DNA of 64,000 nucleotides, taken from contig CAJKAR010000001.1 in NCBI GenBank assembly GCA_905197955.1, positions 163,889-227,888 on the forward strand. Reading direction: 5' to 3'. Positions within the stretch are counted from its first letter, which is position 1. Every line of letters begins with the position of its first letter. Shown piece after piece: positions 43,096-52,440 of this stretch. A program made the translations under genes and the position numbers. The stretch comes from an uncultured Lentisphaeria bacterium (lineage in GTDB: Bacteria; Verrucomicrobiota; Lentisphaeria; Victivallales; UBA1829). Under the pieces are notes generated by a model. That model saw only the letters and a list, made by a program, of their open reading frames with translations, was not told where the DNA came from and ran no database searches.

Positions 43096-45960
43096 TCAGA
43101 GATCTTTCTCAAGAATCTCTTTCAGATAGCGCCCCGTGTGAGAGGCTTTGACTTTGATGATCTCTTCAGGAGTGCCTTTGGCGATGACTCTTCCGCCGGC
43201 GTCGCCGCCCTCGGGACCGATGTCGATGATGTAATCCGCCATTTTGATGACGTCAAGATTGTGCTCAATGACGATGATCGTGCTGCCCTTGTCGCGCAGA
43301 CGCATCAGAACCTCAAGAAGCTGGCGGATGTCTTCCAGATGCAGACCGGTGGTCGGTTCATCGAGAATATAGACGGTATGACCGCGCGGCGTTTTCGCCA
43401 GTTCCGTTGCGAGTTTCACGCGCTGCGCCTCTCCGCCTGAAAGCGTGGTTGCAGGCTGGCCGAGAGTGATGTAGCCGAGCCCGACCTCCTGAAGGGTCTT
43501 GAGCTTGCGGTAGAGCGCGGGTACGGCGGAAAAGAAATCGACGGCTTCGTCAACGGTCATATCCAGAACATCGGCGATACTCCGCTTCTTGTACTGGACA
43601 CTCAGAGTCTCCTTGTTGAATCGCTGTCCGTGACAGGCGGAACAGGTGACATAGACATCCGGCAGAAACTGCATTTCGATTTTCTTGATACCGTCGCCCT
43701 GGCACTCCTCGCAGCGGCCGCCCTTGACATTGAAACTGAAGCGTCCGGGCCCGAACCCCCGGACCTTGGAGTCGGGCAGAGAGGCAAACAGATTGCGGAT
43801 CGTGCCGAAGGCTTCCGTATACGTGGCAGGATTCGAACGCGGCGTGCGTCCAATGGGACTCTGATCGATCACGATAGCCTTGTCGATGTGTTCCAGTCCT
43901 TTGACCGCCTTGTAGGGCCCCGGGATGCCGGCATCCGCCATCTTGAAATGCTGTTCGAGCACGGCGCGCAGGACCCCGTTGACAAGACTGCTCTTGCCGG
44001 ATCCGGAAACGCCGGTCACACAGAGAAAGGTCCCAAGAGGGAAATCAACATTGATGTTTTTCAGATTATGGTGTGTAACCCCTTCCAGGCGAAGTACCTT
44101 TCCGGTTCCTTTTTTCCGTTCCGGAGGAATCTGGATTTTCAGATCGCCGCAGAGGTATTTACCGGTCAGAGAGTCGCGGTTTTTCGCGACCTCTTCCGGA
44201 GAACCGATCGCAACCAGTTCTCCGCCGTGGACACCGGCGCGCGGACCGAGATCCAGGACGCAGTCCGCTGCTCGGATCGTATCCATGTCGTGCTCCACGA
44301 CAATGACGGTGTTGCCGAGATTGCGCAGACGTTTCAACGTGGCAAGAAGTTTGTCGTTGTCGCGCTGATGAAGTCCGATGCTGGGCTCGTCGAGAATGTA
44401 GAGCACTCCGACAAGTCCGCATCCAAGCTGGGTCGCCAGACGGATCCGCTGCGCCTCTCCGCCCGAAAGCGTCCCGCTCTCACGGTTCAGCGTCAGATAA
44501 GGCAGCCCCACATCGACCAGAAAGGTCAGGCGCGACTGAATCTCCTTGACGATATCATGCGCAATCGCGCTGCGTTCCGCATCCAGTTTCAGGTTCCGGA
44601 TGAACTCCAGAGCGTTCTCCACCGAGAGCGCATTGAACTGATTGATCCCGAGCCCGCCGACTGTGACGGCAAGACTTTCCGGCTTCAGGCGCGCTCCGTG
44701 ACAGACCGGACATTCCCTCTGAGTCATGTACTCCTTCAGGCGTTCCCGGACGGCATCGCTTTCCGATTCCGCCTGACGCCGCTGCATGTTTGCAAGAATC
44801 CCTTCAAACGGTTTGACCATGTTGTAGCGTTTGCCGCGCATGTAGTAGCTGAAGTCGATGGATTCATCGCCGCTGCCGTAGAGAAGGAGTTTGCGGACAT
44901 GTTCGGGAAGTTTTCCAAAGGGAACCGTCGTCATATCCGGCATGTTCACATGAGCGGCAATGCACTTCAGAAGATGGTTGTAGAACATGATCAGATGACG
45001 CGGTCCGCGCCGCCATCCCGGAATCGCACCCTTGCGGATCGAAAGGGATTCGTTGACCGCAAGAGCCGGATCCATCACAAGCATAGTGCCGAGTCCGTTG
45101 CAGTGCGGACAGGCGCCGTAAGGACTGTTGAAGGAAAAATTGCGCGGTTCCATTTTCCCGAAACTGATGCCGCAATCCACACAGGCGAGTTTTTCGCTGA
45201 TGCGTTCTTCGTTCCAGGTCCGTTTCCCATCGCCGGAAAGGGTCTCCAGCATGACGATCAGCTCACCGCCTCCGCAGGAAAGCGCAGTCTCCACAGAATC
45301 GTTCAGACGGGAACGCTCCAGAGAACCGGTCACAAGACGGTCCACAACTGCGTCAATCTCGTGGCGGAGTGTTTTGGCCAGAGGTTTCATGTCATCGGAA
45401 AGTTCTACAAGAGCGCCGTCGATTCTCGCCCGGACGAATCCATCGCGACGGATCTTGTCGAGGATCTCCCGATGCTCCCCCTTCCGCCCGGTGACATAGG
45501 GAGCAAGAATCATCATCCGTTGTCCTGCCGGCAGCGCCAGCAGCTTTTCGCAGATTGCCTGCGCCGATTGCGCCGCAAGCTCGCGACCGCATTTCGGACA
45601 GTGCGGAATTCCTGTATGCGCATACAGAAGACGGAGATAATCGTAAATTTCCGTCACCGTGGCTACCGTTGAACGCGGATTCGACCCCGCAGATCGCTGC
45701 TCAATCGCAATCGCCGGGGAGAGCCCTTCGATATGCTCCACTTTCGGCTTCTGCATCCGGTCCAGAAACTGACGCGCATACGCAGATAAGCTCTCCACAT
45801 AACGCCGCTGCCCTTCCGCATAAAGCGTATCAAACGCAAGCGAGGATTTCCCCGATCCGCTCAAGCCTGTGATTACCGTCAGACTGTTCCGGGAAATTTT
45901 GACATCGATATTTTTCAGATTGTGCTCGGACGCACCTCGTATGATAATATCATCATTCAT
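43096..45960 (-). CDS. uvrA: Excinuclease ABC subunit A
   Basis: UvrA recognises damage in nucleotide excision repair. From ATG at 45960 (AGGAG upstream) the product is 954 residues, a normal length. It shows two ABC-type ATPase modules: ITGLSGSGKSSLAFDTLY (Walker A 1), LSGGEAQRIRLATQLG and LYILDEPSIGLH in the first, VTGVSGSGKSSLV (Walker A 2), LSGGEAQRVKLATEL and VYILDEPTTGLH in the second. Zinc sites are seen as CVDCGISF...CPHCNGLG and CEECQGDG...CSACHG. The damage-recognition segment YAEGQRRYVESLSAYARQF is intact. It stands alone. Confidence 0.98.
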   Translation of the reverse strand: MNDDIIIRGASEHNLKNIDVKISRNSLTVITGLSGSGKSSLAFDTLYAEGQRRYVESLSAYARQFLDRMQKPKVEHIEGLSPAIAIEQRSAGSNPRSTVATVTEIYDYLRLLYAHTGIPHCPKCGRELAAQSAQAICEKLLALPAGQRMMILAPYVTGRKGEHREILDKIRRDGFVRARIDGALVELSDDMKPLAKTLRHEIDAVVDRLVTGSLERSRLNDSVETALSCGGGELIVMLETLSGDGKRTWNEERISEKLACVDCGISFGKMEPRNFSFNSPYGACPHCNGLGTMLVMDPALAVNESLSIRKGAIPGWRRGPRHLIMFYNHLLKCIAAHVNMPDMTTVPFGKLPEHVRKLLLYGSGDESIDFSYYMRGKRYNMVKPFEGILANMQRRQAESESDAVRERLKEYMTQRECPVCHGARLKPESLAVTVGGLGINQFNALSVENALEFIRNLKLDAERSAIAHDIVKEIQSRLTFLVDVGLPYLTLNRESGTLSGGEAQRIRLATQLGCGLVGVLYILDEPSIGLHQRDNDKLLATLKRLRNLGNTVIVVEHDMDTIRAADCVLDLGPRAGVHGGELVAIGSPEEVAKNRDSLTGKYLCGDLKIQIPPERKKGTGKVLRLEGVTHHNLKNINVDFPLGTFLCVTGVSGSGKSSLVNGVLRAVLEQHFKMADAGIPGPYKAVKGLEHIDKAIVIDQSPIGRTPRSNPATYTEAFGTIRNLFASLPDSKVRGFGPGRFSFNVKGGRCEECQGDGIKKIEMQFLPDVYVTCSACHGQRFNKETLSVQYKKRSIADVLDMTVDEAVDFFSAVPALYRKLKTLQEVGLGYITLGQPATTLSGGEAQRVKLATELAKTPRGHTVYILDEPTTGLHLEDIRQLLEVLMRLRDKGSTIIVIEHNLDVIKMADYIIDIGPEGGDAGGRVIAKGTPEEIIKVKASHTGRYLKEILEKDL

Positions 45961-46338
45961 TCTGTTATTCTCCTGCATCAATCCTTGTAATTTACATCCG
46001 GAAGTGGGAAAAGGCAATGGATTTTTTTTGTTTCCGGTATTTGCCTTTTGAATTGGAGTTGGTGGCTTCTCGCCCCCAACAATTCTCCTCTAGGAAACAA
46101 ATATTTTTCTCCAGATCAAAATGAAAAAGAAAACAGCGAAAAAAAATGACATGGAATGCATCTTTTTTCCATATTTTTCAGAGATAGCAACATTGGAAAT
46201 CTTCCCCGGATACGATAACTTATTAACAACAGATCTGGAAAGGGCGTTTTCTGCCGGAATTGTTTTTGCAGCAGAAAACGAAAGAAACAGACGGCTTGGA
46301 GATGTACACTCGAAGGCGGAAAAACACAGGAGAGTAGC
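45961..46338. other. Spacer upstream of uvrA and of the GH5-like gene
   Basis: This 378-bp divergent spacer holds the second REP-like hairpin (46057-46080). A weak plus-strand promoter candidate (TTGGAA at 46193-46198, 17 bp, TAACTT) lies about 120 bp before the glycosidase gene. An open frame at 46121-46342 that would overlap the glycosidase start codon is Lys-rich at first and then unlike any protein; it was not called as a gene. Confidence 0.4.
46057..46080 (-). repeat. REP-like 24-bp hairpin, copy 2
   Basis: It is identical over 24 bp to the reverse complement of 36478-36501. It lies in the spacer between divergent genes, so it cannot be the terminator of either neighbour. Confidence 0.75.
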
Positions 46339-49300
46339 ATGAGATTCGGAAAAAGATCATTTTGGGGAGCAGCGGCAGTGGGACTTCTGCTGCTGTCAGG
46401 CATCCCGGGAAGTGAAGGTGCTCTCAAGGTGTCGAAGGACGGCAGTTTCCTTGCGGACAAAATGAGTTTCGCACCTAGAAAAAACAATACAGTAAAAATG
46501 ACACCGGATAACAACGGCGTATATCAATATGTGCAAACAGGAAAGGATCCTGTGCTGAGCTGCCAGCTGGAACCCAGTGATCGTCTTCTGCTTGTGGATG
46601 GAAAATCCATCAACATTTCTCAGGATTTTCCGAGAGATAAGAAAGATTTTTTCCGGAACCGTAAAGCGGAATCCATCAGTATTCCGCTGTTCTGGGGACG
46701 CCGGCTGAATATTACCGGGAATATGCGGATTACTCTTGAAGATTCACGCTTCTATACGGAATACAGTCTGGGGGGAGCCTATCTTCTGGAAATCAAACCG
46801 GAAAAAAAGGAATCGCGCCTTGTGCTGAGCATCCGGGAATCCGCACCGGTATTCACTCCGATTCCGCTGGATTCCTTCGTCAATGGCAAACTGCCGGAGT
46901 CCATAAAAAAAATACCGGCGGGAAAGTTCTCCTATCAGAATTTTAACAATGCTCTTTCCTTCCTTTTCCCGAAAAAAGCGGGAAATGCTCTTTTTCCTTC
47001 CGGAGAAGTGACGATTCCTTTTACACAGAACGAAGCAAAAGCACTGGTACTGCTTCACGGAGTTGATCCGGAATATAAGAAAGTGGAAATCGGAACACTC
47101 GCCATCGTCTATCAGGATGGCAGAGAGGAAAAATTTCCGATCGTAGCAGGAAAAAACGCAGGTCCATGGAAAAACTGCGATCCATCATCCAATTTCCGTC
47201 TGGTATGGAGCAGCATCAGCGACAGTGATTTCCATGCATTCGGCATGTCGCAGTTTCCGTTGAAACAGGGAGCAGTCTCCCTGAAATTGAGAACAGGAGA
47301 GAACTGCCGTCACTGGGGGATTCTTGGCATCAGCCTTTTGAACTCAATGATCCCGGATCGGGACCTTCCGGAAACCTTTTATGTCAAAGAGGGCAAGGAA
47401 TGGGCTAATTTCACCTTTCAGAAGGATATTGTTAAAGGATCCTTTTTGGATTTCTCCGGTCAGAATCATGCCCCGGCGGGAAAGTTCGGACATATGATTG
47501 CCAATGCAAAAGGACAGCTTTCTTTTGAAAAAGAACCGTCGAAACGCTTTCGGATTGTCGGAGCGAATCTTTGCAGCGGGGTCTGTTTTCCGACAAAAGG
47601 AGAAGCAAAGACCATCGCAAGACGCCTTGCGACACTGGGCTACAATATGGTCCGCTTCCACCGTTACGACGAGGCTCTCATCCGAAAAAATGCCAGGACC
47701 AGTACCGAAATCGACATGAAGCAGCTTGATCTTCTCGAATATTTCGTCTACGAACTGAAGAAAAACGGCATCTATTTCACGGCGGACATCTACTGTTTAC
47801 GCAATACCCGTCCTGGAGACAAGATCCCGGAAGCTGATCTTCAGCAGAAATCGAAGGCTCAGATGAAAACCCTTCTCCCGCTCTCCGATGCGGCTATGGA
47901 AAACTGGAAAGCCTTTACGAAAAACTGGCTGACTCATCGGAATCCCTATACCGGATTGACATGGACGGAAGAACCGGCATTCGCCTTTGTCCAGTTCCTG
48001 AACGAAAACAACATCGACCATCGCTGGGACGATTTTTCAAAACTGCAAAGTATGTATCTGCTGAACTTCGATCCCTGGCTGAAAGCAAACGGGATTGTCC
48101 CGGCATCGCATGCACTAACGACGGATAATCCCGCGTTCTGCGCCTATCTCTTCACCCTTCAGGAGAAAAACATCCGCGAGCAGAGAGATTTCCTGCGCAA
48201 CGAATTGAAAATGAAAACCCTCATTACCGACTGCAACATGGAAACCTCCAGCTATCCGCTGGCACACTTCAAGGCCCGCTATTTCGACCTTGCCGATGCC
48301 CATGGTTATTTCGATCATCCGAAATCCAAATACGGCTTTGGAAAAGGCACCCATACAATGCAGCTGAATCCGCTCAAAGCTACTTTTCTGCCGATCGTTC
48401 ATGATCTCTCCCGTGCCCGCCTCTATGGGAAACCTGTTCTTTCCACCGAATGGAAATTCTGTGTTCCGAACCGATTCCGCGCCTATGGCGGCCCGATCAT
48501 GGGAGCATATCTGGCGCTTCAGGACTGGGACGGACTCTTCCAGTATTCCTGGGCCCACGCAAGGCACATCGCCATCTGGAACACCGGACACTCCACGTTC
48601 GATTCAGCAAACGATCCGCTCGCGCATGCCACGGACCGTATCACGATGCTTCTGTTCCGCCGCGGGGATGTTTCGCCGGCAAAAGAGGCGGTTGCCTATC
48701 AGGTTCCCGCAGATTACCGGAAAGCATCCGCGCAGAATCCCCCCATGGAAGTTGAATCGTTTGCCGCACTGGTCCGCACTGGGTCGGTGATCGAAGGAAC
48801 ACGTGTTCCCGGGGTTACAGTCCTTTCTGATCAGGAAATCCGCAGCAGACATCCGTTCCCGAACAAAAAACTGAACGCACTCTACGACGAAATGCGAACC
48901 CGCGGAATCGCTCGCAGCGCAACCGGAGAAATCACGCATAACATCCGCCGGGGAACACTTTCCATCATAACGCCGAGAGCGGAAGTCTTCTCTCTGGAAA
49001 AAGGTGCCATGAAGGGAAAACAGATCGCTGTTGCCGAAACGGAAACCCCGCAGACGATCGCATTTTTCTCCATGGATGGCAAAACCATCGCGGAAAGCCG
49101 CGATCTGCTCATCATCCACCTGACCAATTCCCTCAACCGCAACACTCGGTTTGATTCTCCGTCTATGCGGGAACAGCAGCCCGCGACAAGTTATCGACAG
49201 CAGCTGATCCGGATTGCCTCCCCGAAAGTCGAACTGAAACTTGACGGGCCTGTGACAAATCTGAAAATCACCGCGCTTGCCTCCGACGGCAAAGAACTCG

Positions 49301-49398
49301 GACCGGTTTCATTCACCGGCAGAAACGGATCCTTCCATTTTGTTCTGAACAATGCCCTGTATCCGGATGGAGTTCTCTATTACCGGATTCAGCGCTGA
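46339..49398 (+). CDS. Exported clan GH-A (GH5-like) glycoside hydrolase
   Basis: The 1019-residue product has a signal peptide (about 1-27) and an AGGAG site before its ATG. Residues of about 30-345 form beta-rich domains, with no family recognised. The catalytic barrel spans about 355-760. RRLATLGYNMVRFHRYDE is like GH5 strand 2, FVQFLNENNIDH gives the likely acid/base Glu556, and GKPVLSTEWKF the likely nucleophile Glu704. A C-terminal beta domain (about 860-1019) may be a galactosidase-type or carbohydrate-binding fold. An AraC regulator gene converges on it with a 10-bp overlap of the coding ends. Related GH2/GH42-like assignments cannot be excluded. Confidence 0.82.
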   Translation: MRFGKRSFWGAAAVGLLLLSGIPGSEGALKVSKDGSFLADKMSFAPRKNNTVKMTPDNNGVYQYVQTGKDPVLSCQLEPSDRLLLVDGKSINISQDFPRDKKDFFRNRKAESISIPLFWGRRLNITGNMRITLEDSRFYTEYSLGGAYLLEIKPEKKESRLVLSIRESAPVFTPIPLDSFVNGKLPESIKKIPAGKFSYQNFNNALSFLFPKKAGNALFPSGEVTIPFTQNEAKALVLLHGVDPEYKKVEIGTLAIVYQDGREEKFPIVAGKNAGPWKNCDPSSNFRLVWSSISDSDFHAFGMSQFPLKQGAVSLKLRTGENCRHWGILGISLLNSMIPDRDLPETFYVKEGKEWANFTFQKDIVKGSFLDFSGQNHAPAGKFGHMIANAKGQLSFEKEPSKRFRIVGANLCSGVCFPTKGEAKTIARRLATLGYNMVRFHRYDEALIRKNARTSTEIDMKQLDLLEYFVYELKKNGIYFTADIYCLRNTRPGDKIPEADLQQKSKAQMKTLLPLSDAAMENWKAFTKNWLTHRNPYTGLTWTEEPAFAFVQFLNENNIDHRWDDFSKLQSMYLLNFDPWLKANGIVPASHALTTDNPAFCAYLFTLQEKNIREQRDFLRNELKMKTLITDCNMETSSYPLAHFKARYFDLADAHGYFDHPKSKYGFGKGTHTMQLNPLKATFLPIVHDLSRARLYGKPVLSTEWKFCVPNRFRAYGGPIMGAYLALQDWDGLFQYSWAHARHIAIWNTGHSTFDSANDPLAHATDRITMLLFRRGDVSPAKEAVAYQVPADYRKASAQNPPMEVESFAALVRTGSVIEGTRVPGVTVLSDQEIRSRHPFPNKKLNALYDEMRTRGIARSATGEITHNIRRGTLSIITPRAEVFSLEKGAMKGKQIAVAETETPQTIAFFSMDGKTIAESRDLLIIHLTNSLNRNTRFDSPSMREQQPATSYRQQLIRIASPKVELKLDGPVTNLKITALASDGKELGPVSFTGRNGSFHFVLNNALYPDGVLYYRIQR

Positions 49399-50288
49399 AC
49401 GGATTTCCGGAACGCCGAAGGAGAAAGGCCGCGAACATGCTTGAACATCTTGCTGAAATGAAGCTGATTCCGGAATCCGGTCTGCCCGGCAATCTGCTTG
49501 ATGGTCAGAGTGGAGGAGGCAAGCAGATCCGCCGCTGTCTGGAGTTTCAGCTCCAGAAAATACTGCTTCGGCGATTTTCCAAAATGTTTTCGGAACAATC
49601 GGTTCAGCGTCGTGGAACTGAGATTCAGCGTCTCCGCAAGCACAGAGAGCCGGAGAGGATTGGTGATATTGCTTCCCAGCAGATTCACTGCCTCCTGAAG
49701 CCGGAGATCTCCGCAGGCGGGTTCTCTATCCTGCCTTCCGGATGCAGCAATCCCCGACAGTTCGCTCAAAAACTCGAAACAGAGCCCCTGTATGTGAATC
49801 AGGGATTCCGGATCTTTCTGGAGAAGCAGATTTCTCAGTTCGAAAAGACGCCGAAGAACGGCTTCCGGATCCGGAAGAGAAAGAAGCTGTTTCTGAACCA
49901 GTCCATTCAGCGAAAGCAGATGCGGCAGAATGGCGCCACGGAAACCGATCGAGAATTTCCGGCAGAATCCCCCCGGACCACTCCGCAGGACACTGTCCTC
50001 TCCACGGGGAATCAGATAGGCATCCCCCGGTTTGAGAAGCGTTTTCTTTTCTCTGGAGATTACAAGCAGCTCCCCTTCCACAATAATCTCCACTGCAAAA
50101 AGAAAATAATTCTCGTGCTTCCAGAAATTCTCCTTCCGCCAAACCGAATGAGCGATAAAATCCGGCCAGAGAAGCATTGCTGCCGTGGCATCCGTATTCC
50201 ATGTCACAGTCTGTCCGCTGGTCTGCTTTTCCAGAAAATAATCGGTGGAAAGTTTTGCCACAAGGGAATCGAAGACAAATTTCTTCAT
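49389..50288 (-). CDS. AraC-family transcriptional regulator
   Basis: The 299-residue product (ATG at 50288) has an N-terminal cupin-type sensing domain (about 40-150, with LLKPGDAYLIPRGEDSVLR) and a C-terminal AraC double HTH (about 195-297). The latter shows LRLSVLAETLNLSSTTLNRLFRKHFGKSPKQYF and IKQIAGQTGFRNQLHFSKMFKHVRGLSPSAFR. It is divergent from the pseudopilin gene at 50497 and convergent with the GH5-like gene, so either may be its target. AGGAG is 12 nt before the ATG, somewhat far; a GTG at 50309 is the alternative. Confidence 0.92.
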   Translation of the reverse strand: MKKFVFDSLVAKLSTDYFLEKQTSGQTVTWNTDATAAMLLWPDFIAHSVWRKENFWKHENYFLFAVEIIVEGELLVISREKKTLLKPGDAYLIPRGEDSVLRSGPGGFCRKFSIGFRGAILPHLLSLNGLVQKQLLSLPDPEAVLRRLFELRNLLLQKDPESLIHIQGLCFEFLSELSGIAASGRQDREPACGDLRLQEAVNLLGSNITNPLRLSVLAETLNLSSTTLNRLFRKHFGKSPKQYFLELKLQTAADLLASSTLTIKQIAGQTGFRNQLHFSKMFKHVRGLSPSAFRKSVQR

Positions 50289-50496
50289 AATCGCGGAAAA
50301 CTCCTGCACTGCCGTTTTCCGATTACAATAGCACCCGGTCCAGAAAAAGCAAATACAAAGGAACCCCTATCACCCCAATGCAACGGAGGAAATGAGACTC
50401 ATTTCTTCAGAGACAAAAACATAAACAGAACTCTTGTCAGAAAAAGAAAAGCGGAATACTCTCATATAATTTTATAAAAATCAAGGAGAAAGGATT

Positions 50497-51162
50497 ATGA
50501 GTACGGCAAAACATCAATTCACACTTGTGGAACTTCTGGTGACGATCGCAATCATTGCCATTCTTGCCAGTCTGCTCCTGCCCGTTCTTCAGAAGGGACG
50601 CAGCAAAGCTCTGGATATCAGCTGTGCTGCCAATCTCAAACAGATGGGAACCCTCTTCGCCCTTTATGCCGATTCCAACGATCAGTTCACCCCGCCCTAT
50701 GAGGCAACCTGCGGTACGGTAACCTATGCGAAATGGCAGGATTTTTTTCTCCCGCTTCTGCAAAAACCATTCAAGTACAACCATGACTCCTGGAAATACA
50801 AGGAGTTTTACTGTCCGGCGCAGAAACCGCTCAAAAGCACACGAATGCACTACGGAATAAATGGATATATTACAACGCCGACACAGCGGGCTTTCTTCAT
50901 CCGCTTGAAACGGCCTTCCGCACGCCATCTGGTTTCCGACATCGAAAAAATGCCTGAAACCTACTGGGACTGGAAACCGACCGCTCTCTATCGCGGATCC
51001 AAAGTGAATCCGAGCATTTCGCCGGATGGAGTCTCATCGCGCCATTTTAACCGCTTCGGTGCAAATGTTCTTTTCGCGGATTTGCACTTGCAGTGCATGA
51101 AAATTTCACAAATTCCTGTCAACGGCAACAATTATTTCTTCGGTCAATATACGGAAGATTGA
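50497..51162 (+). CDS. Pseudopilin-like protein
   Basis: The 221-residue protein begins MSTAKHQFTLVELLVTIAII with Glu+5; Gln, not Gly, precedes the cleavage Phe. The family segment LLPVLQKGRSKALDISCAANLKQ follows, then EFYCPAQKPL as the Cys-Pro block, and HFNRFGANVLFADLH (H-x9-D-L, the Gly of DG replaced by Leu) near residues 190-204. AAGGAGAAAGGATT precedes the ATG. A TATAAT element at 50465-50470 with no good -35 box suggests activator-dependent transcription, perhaps by the divergent AraC protein. It sits just before the LacI-rhamnosidase operon. Confidence 0.83.
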   Translation: MSTAKHQFTLVELLVTIAIIAILASLLLPVLQKGRSKALDISCAANLKQMGTLFALYADSNDQFTPPYEATCGTVTYAKWQDFFLPLLQKPFKYNHDSWKYKEFYCPAQKPLKSTRMHYGINGYITTPTQRAFFIRLKRPSARHLVSDIEKMPETYWDWKPTALYRGSKVNPSISPDGVSSRHFNRFGANVLFADLHLQCMKISQIPVNGNNYFFGQYTED

Positions 51163-51327
51163 GCACAGGACTCCTCTAAAAAACAGAGATCCTCAGAAAT
51201 CCAGAGCTATTCCCCTTCCAGATAAGAATCTCTGCGGGGGAAATCTCTCTGCCTTTGTCTTTTTTTCATCTCTTCTGCACTCTTTTTCCGCTTCCACTGC
51301 AGAATGACAGGAGATGATCATTTTCAT

Positions 51328-51356
51328 TTGCATTTTCCTTCCGATGGGTGTAATTT
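51328..51356 (+). promoter_or_regulatory. Promoter of the LacI-rhamnosidase operon
   Basis: TTGCAT (51328-51333) and TAATTT (51351-51356) with a 17-bp spacer. The predicted start falls within the palindromic operator that follows. Confidence 0.5.
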
Positions 51357-51357
51357 A

Positions 51358-51383
51358 TTTTATATGACACGTGACATATAAAA
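51358..51383. promoter_or_regulatory. Palindromic LacI-type operator
   Basis: A 26-bp near-perfect palindrome consists of TTTTATATG and CATATAAAA flanking the core CACGTG, with one mismatched base pair set at 51367/51374. It overlaps the expected transcription start and lies 16 bp before the LacI-type start codon. Such a site is what one expects for autorepression by that protein. Confidence 0.75.
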
Positions 51384-51399
51384 ACAGGAGAAGAGGTTG

Positions 51400-52413
51400 A
51401 TGCTCCGGAAAAAACCAACGGCCAGAGATGTTGCCGAACGAGCGGGTGTTTCCCGTTCTCTGGTTTCCATGTATCTGCGGAAGAATCCGAATCTGTGGAT
51501 CTCGGAACAGACTCGAAAACGTCTTGATGAAGCAATTCGGGAACTGGGATATCGTCCAAATCGTTCGGCTCAGATTCTGAGAGAGGGAAAATCCCGGGTT
51601 GCAGGAGTCGTTTTAGGCGGAATCTCAGGAACCTTTGCGTCCTGTCTTTCTGAAGCTCTCATGGAAAAGATGGAGGATGCAGGGTATCGCATCATCCTTG
51701 GAATCACCCGCTATGATCCGGAACGGGAACGCCGGGTTCTGGAATCCATGATGAATCAGGAAATGGATGTTCTGTTTTACACGCTCGAACCGGAATATGT
51801 CAAGGATCTGCTTCTGCAATGTGCCGAATCCATTCCGGTTGTAATCTCGGAAAAACGTCCGAACCTTCCCTTTCACAGCGTCTGTTTCGAACTGGAAGGA
51901 GCTTTCCAGAAGGCGCTTCGGTTTCTGGACGGGCAAAATGTAAGACGAGTCGCTCTGATGACCAACCGGATCGGATTCGGAGAACAGGAATTTTTCGCGC
52001 TGAAAGGAAAAGATTGTCCGCAGCTGCGCTCCTTCCGATTCGATACGTCAGCGGGGAACAATGATATTCCGTTGCAGGAGCTATTGCGATTTGCTCCGGA
52101 TGCGGTGATCTCTCCCCTCGGAATTCAGACCGAAACAGTGCGACGGGAACTCGGTTCCAGAACACTCTGGATCGACTCCTGGAGCCTTCCGTTTCAACGC
52201 CAGGAAGAGGGATTTCATCCGGCAGGAACGATTGTCCGCCCCTTCCGCCAATACGTGGAAACTCTGTCCAACGCACTTCTGGAGGCAATTCAGTTTCCCG
52301 AACGGACACCGCGCAACTGGAGCATCCCGGCAGTCTTTCTTCAGCAGAAGGAACAATTCGAGCTCCGGGAAAAGCTCTTGAGGGAACCTTATTTTCAATC
52401 GTTTGGATATTAG
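51400..52413 (+). CDS. LacI-family transcriptional regulator
   Basis: From ATG at 51400 the product is 337 residues. The N-terminal HTH reads PTARDVAERAGVSRSLVSMYLRKN, with the hinge region ELGYRPNRSAQILREGKS, and the periplasmic-binding-like effector domain covers about 62-330. The recognition helix has SLVSMYL where many LacI proteins have TVSRVLN, so operator preference may differ from standard. It is followed after 27 bp by a GH78-like gene and preceded by a palindromic operator. Its inducer is probably a rhamnose-containing product. Confidence 0.93.
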   Translation: MLRKKPTARDVAERAGVSRSLVSMYLRKNPNLWISEQTRKRLDEAIRELGYRPNRSAQILREGKSRVAGVVLGGISGTFASCLSEALMEKMEDAGYRIILGITRYDPERERRVLESMMNQEMDVLFYTLEPEYVKDLLLQCAESIPVVISEKRPNLPFHSVCFELEGAFQKALRFLDGQNVRRVALMTNRIGFGEQEFFALKGKDCPQLRSFRFDTSAGNNDIPLQELLRFAPDAVISPLGIQTETVRRELGSRTLWIDSWSLPFQRQEEGFHPAGTIVRPFRQYVETLSNALLEAIQFPERTPRNWSIPAVFLQQKEQFELREKLLREPYFQSFGY

Positions 52414-52440
52414 AAAACGGAAATTCTTATGGAGGAAGCT

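Noticed and set aside
43630..45672. A 680-codon plus-strand frame opposite uvrA
   Set aside because: uvrA is certain and full length; the antisense translation has no protein-like features.
46121..46342. A 73-codon frame that ends in an ATGA overlap with the GH5-like gene
   Set aside because: The overlap looks like coupling, but the frame has a poor start, odd composition and covers the probable promoter region. It is probably chance.
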